The notes under the pieces were generated by a model, which saw only the letters and a list, made by a program, of their open reading frames with translations, did no database searches and was not told the origin of the DNA. This document shows, piece after piece, positions 6,501 through 7,778 of a stretch of 7,778 nt of DNA. Every line of letters starts with the position of its first letter. Within the stretch, counting starts at the first letter, position 1. A program made the position numbers and the translations under genes. The stretch comes from Candidatus Latescibacterota bacterium (GTDB lineage: Bacteria; JAAXHH01; JABIQT01), in contig JABIQT010000239.1 of NCBI GenBank assembly GCA_018667995.1, forward strand, positions 1 through 7,778, in the 5' to 3' direction.

Positions 6501-6506
6501 AGGAGG
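6501..6506 (+). promoter_or_regulatory. ribosome-binding site fixing the GTG start at 6511
   Basis: AGGAGG is a consensus Shine-Dalgarno sequence ending 4 bases before GTG at 6511. It supports this non-ATG start. The first internal ATG candidates are deep inside the repeat region and would delete the first repeats. Confidence 0.75.
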
Positions 6507-6510
6507 CATC

Positions 6511-7560
6511 GTGCATACCAACCTGACGGCACCAGAATCTGTCGACGTCACCTGGCCGCCATTACATGACGCAGTCCGCCGGGCAAACTGGTCTGGGGAT
6601 CTGGCGCCACTTCGGAGCAAACTCCAGGAAGGTGCCGATTTGTCTCTTCTGGCCAACACGCACGCTTCCAGAGACACCTCGATCCTGCATACTGCAGCTC
6701 TGGGCCGCGTTGATGTGGCGGCTCTGTTACTCGCACATGGCGCATCGGAGCAAATGGAAAACGTTTGCGGGCCTGGTGAGGAAGGAAGGTGGGCTGGCCA
6801 TACCCCGCTGCAGATGGCCGCCAAACGGGGACTCCGCGACGTGGCCTATTTGCTCATTGAGGCTGGCTCTGCGATTGATATTTTCTCGGCATCCGCCCTG
6901 GGCGATCTGGATCGTGTAATTGAACTGATCGAGAAATCACCTGAAGCACTATCCGCGAGAGACAGCTACCGGGCCACACCCCTGCATTGGGCCGCCGAGC
7001 AGGATCAGATTGAGATCGCCGAGTACCTGGTTCAAAGAGGCCTTGCTGTTAGTGAACCGGATGCGTTCTCCGAAACAGCACTGATGGTGGCCTCCGTTCG
7101 TCAGGCAGCACACAGCGAAATGCATCGGCTCGGTCGACGTTATGGTGTATCAGTATCGTTCTATTCTCTCGTAGAACTACTGTCTGGGCATACCGTCAAG
7201 GCCCACATTCACACAGCGGCGGCTGTGGGTGACACTGCAGTCCTACAAGATTTGCTTGCAGATGACGATTCTCTGGCGACAGCTTCGAATGATCACGGTA
7301 CTACGCCCCTGCACTGGGCAGCTCGAAATGACCATGTTGAGGCCGCTCGGATTCTGCTGGACCATGGCGCCGATATCGATGCACGGGACAAGATCGGCTG
7401 TCCACCGTTGTTCTACGCGGCTTACTGGGGGGGGCATGCCCAGATGACACGCTTCCTTTGCGAATGGGGTGCAGACATCGGGTTTGAAAACGTCTGGGGC
7501 AAAGGCCTGAATGCCTACGACTGTGGAAATTGCGGAGTGGATTTTTCGCGGAACCAATAG
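6511..7560 (+). CDS. ankyrin-repeat protein, 349 aa
   Basis: A soluble protein built almost wholly of ankyrin repeats, with no signal peptide or catalytic domain. Repeats can be placed at about 16-46 (PPLHDAVRRANWSGDLAPLRSKLQEGADLS), 57-79 (SILHTAALGRVDVAALLLAHGAS), 97-123 (HTPLQMAAKRGLRDVAYLLIEAGSAID), 124-150, 155-183 (ATPLHWAAEQDQIEIAEYLVQRG), a degenerate stretch 188-226, 232-260, 264-292 (TTPLHWAARNDHVEAARILLDHGADIDARD) and 297-325. The pair at 124-183 looks like a diverged copy of the pair at 232-292. The C-terminus 'DCGNCGVDF' has two close cysteines, but a single CxxC is not enough to claim metal binding. The start is GTG with AGGAGG upstream. The weak terminator just before it leaves open whether it has its own promoter; I see none in the 36 bases between. 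The next ankyrin gene starts 42 bases after its stop. Confidence 0.9.
   Translation: MHTNLTAPESVDVTWPPLHDAVRRANWSGDLAPLRSKLQEGADLSLLANTHASRDTSILHTAALGRVDVAALLLAHGASEQMENVCGPGEEGRWAGHTPLQMAAKRGLRDVAYLLIEAGSAIDIFSASALGDLDRVIELIEKSPEALSARDSYRATPLHWAAEQDQIEIAEYLVQRGLAVSEPDAFSETALMVASVRQAAHSEMHRLGRRYGVSVSFYSLVELLSGHTVKAHIHTAAAVGDTAVLQDLLADDDSLATASNDHGTTPLHWAARNDHVEAARILLDHGADIDARDKIGCPPLFYAAYWGGHAQMTRFLCEWGADIGFENVWGKGLNAYDCGNCGVDFSRNQ
6880..7386 (+). repeat. diverged internal duplication of a double ankyrin unit
   Basis: Residues about 124-184 (IFSASALGDLDRV ... ATPLHWAAEQDQIEIAEYLVQRG) and 232-292 (IHTAAAVGDTAVL ... TTPLHWAARNDHVEAARILLDHG) align over 61 positions without gaps. By eye 20 positions are identical, mostly at ankyrin consensus sites. 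At DNA level only short runs around the TPLHWA codons are shared, so the duplication, if real, is old. The copies lie at about 6880-7062 and 7204-7386. Confidence 0.4.
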
Positions 7561-7591
7561 TTTCATCCTCGGAAGTAATACCTTCACGACC

Positions 7592-7598
7592 GGGAGGA
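7592..7598 (+). promoter_or_regulatory. ribosome-binding site fixing the GTG start at 7603
   Basis: GGGAGGA ends 4 bases before the GTG at 7603. The ATG two bases earlier (7601) runs straight into TGA (ATGTGA), so it cannot be the start. Confidence 0.65.
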
Positions 7599-7602
7599 CA
7601 AT

Positions 7603-7778
7603 GTGAGTACACAGACGCACGCGTCATTCATTGCAGCCATTAATGAGGGTGATACCAGCAAGGTGAGCGCACTGCTCAGAGCAGGAGTGGACGTTGACAG
7701 TCCTGGAGGCGAGTTTAATCTGCCCCCGATACAATATGCGTGCTGGCAGGGGAATACGAAGATCGTTCGTATGCTTGC
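7603..7778 (+). CDS. ankyrin-repeat protein, N-terminal part (cut by window edge)
   Basis: The frame is open from GTG at 7603 to the right edge: 58 codons plus two bases. The translation begins 'MSTQTHASFIAAINEGDTSKVSALLRAGVDVD' and continues 'FNLPPIQYACWQGNTKIVRML'. Both are ankyrin-repeat halves (FxAAxxGDxxxVxxLLxAGxDVD; PIQYACWQGNxxIVxML). It starts 42 bases after the 349-aa ankyrin gene on the same strand, so it is very likely cotranscribed. Total length and any extra domain lie outside the window. Confidence 0.75.
   Translation, partial: MSTQTHASFIAAINEGDTSKVSALLRAGVDVDSPGGEFNLPPIQYACWQGNTKIVRML

Noticed and set aside
7513-7557. Zinc-binding site from DCGNCGVDF at the end of the 349-aa protein
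   Set aside because: Only one CxxC pair is present, with no second pair of ligands nearby. Two close cysteines alone do not support a metal site.
4223-7602. Integron cassette array (small same-strand genes with short gaps)
   Set aside because: The gaps do not share sequence, I find no attC-like inverted pair ending in GTTRRRY, and there is no integrase in view.

Overview
The window is a bacterial chromosomal segment of moderate GC content in which every supported gene lies on the + strand. An 8-membrane-segment FtsX/MacB-type permease with a C-terminal 'DPAVSLR' tail is typical of Bacteroidota and relatives (Rhodothermota, Balneolota, Ignavibacteria) and also of Acidobacteriota and Gemmatimonadota. 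Most downstream genes carry clear Shine-Dalgarno sequences (AGGAGG types), and three of them start with GTG. That argues against core Bacteroidia/Flavobacteriia. The phylum is therefore not settled from sequence alone.

Layout: bases 1-47 hold what looks like the last 14 codons of an upstream gene. Bases 112-2478 encode a full-length ABC-transporter permease without an ATPase gene in view. A 208-base intergenic region (2479-2686) follows. It contains the best sigma70-like promoter of the window (TTGACA, 16 bases, TATATT), a small palindrome over the -35 box, and a perfect 8-bp hairpin directly against the ribosome-binding site of the next gene.

From 2687 to the right edge is a same-strand run of seven small and medium soluble-protein genes. 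In order they are: an ankyrin protein with an N-terminal helical domain (511 aa); a VOC/glyoxalase-fold protein (122 aa); a DUF5990-like protein (156 aa); a dimeric alpha/beta-barrel, ABM-like protein (91 aa); a second ankyrin protein (290 aa); a third (349 aa); and the start of a fourth (58 codons, cut by the window edge). Gaps are 2-81 bases. A weak terminator-like hairpin lies between the second and third ankyrin genes.

How they work together: the permease looks like a separate unit. The ankyrin block has no visible enzyme with an obvious pathway, no transposase, no integrase, no toxin and no membrane protein. The ankyrin proteins are protein-binding scaffolds by family. The three small non-ankyrin genes belong to folds that bind small ligands or have no known function. 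The ankyrin proteins differ in length and repeat layout, so the block looks like an accretion of different ankyrin genes rather than a recent tandem amplification. A role as a set of antagonist or immunity proteins is possible but not shown by the sequence.
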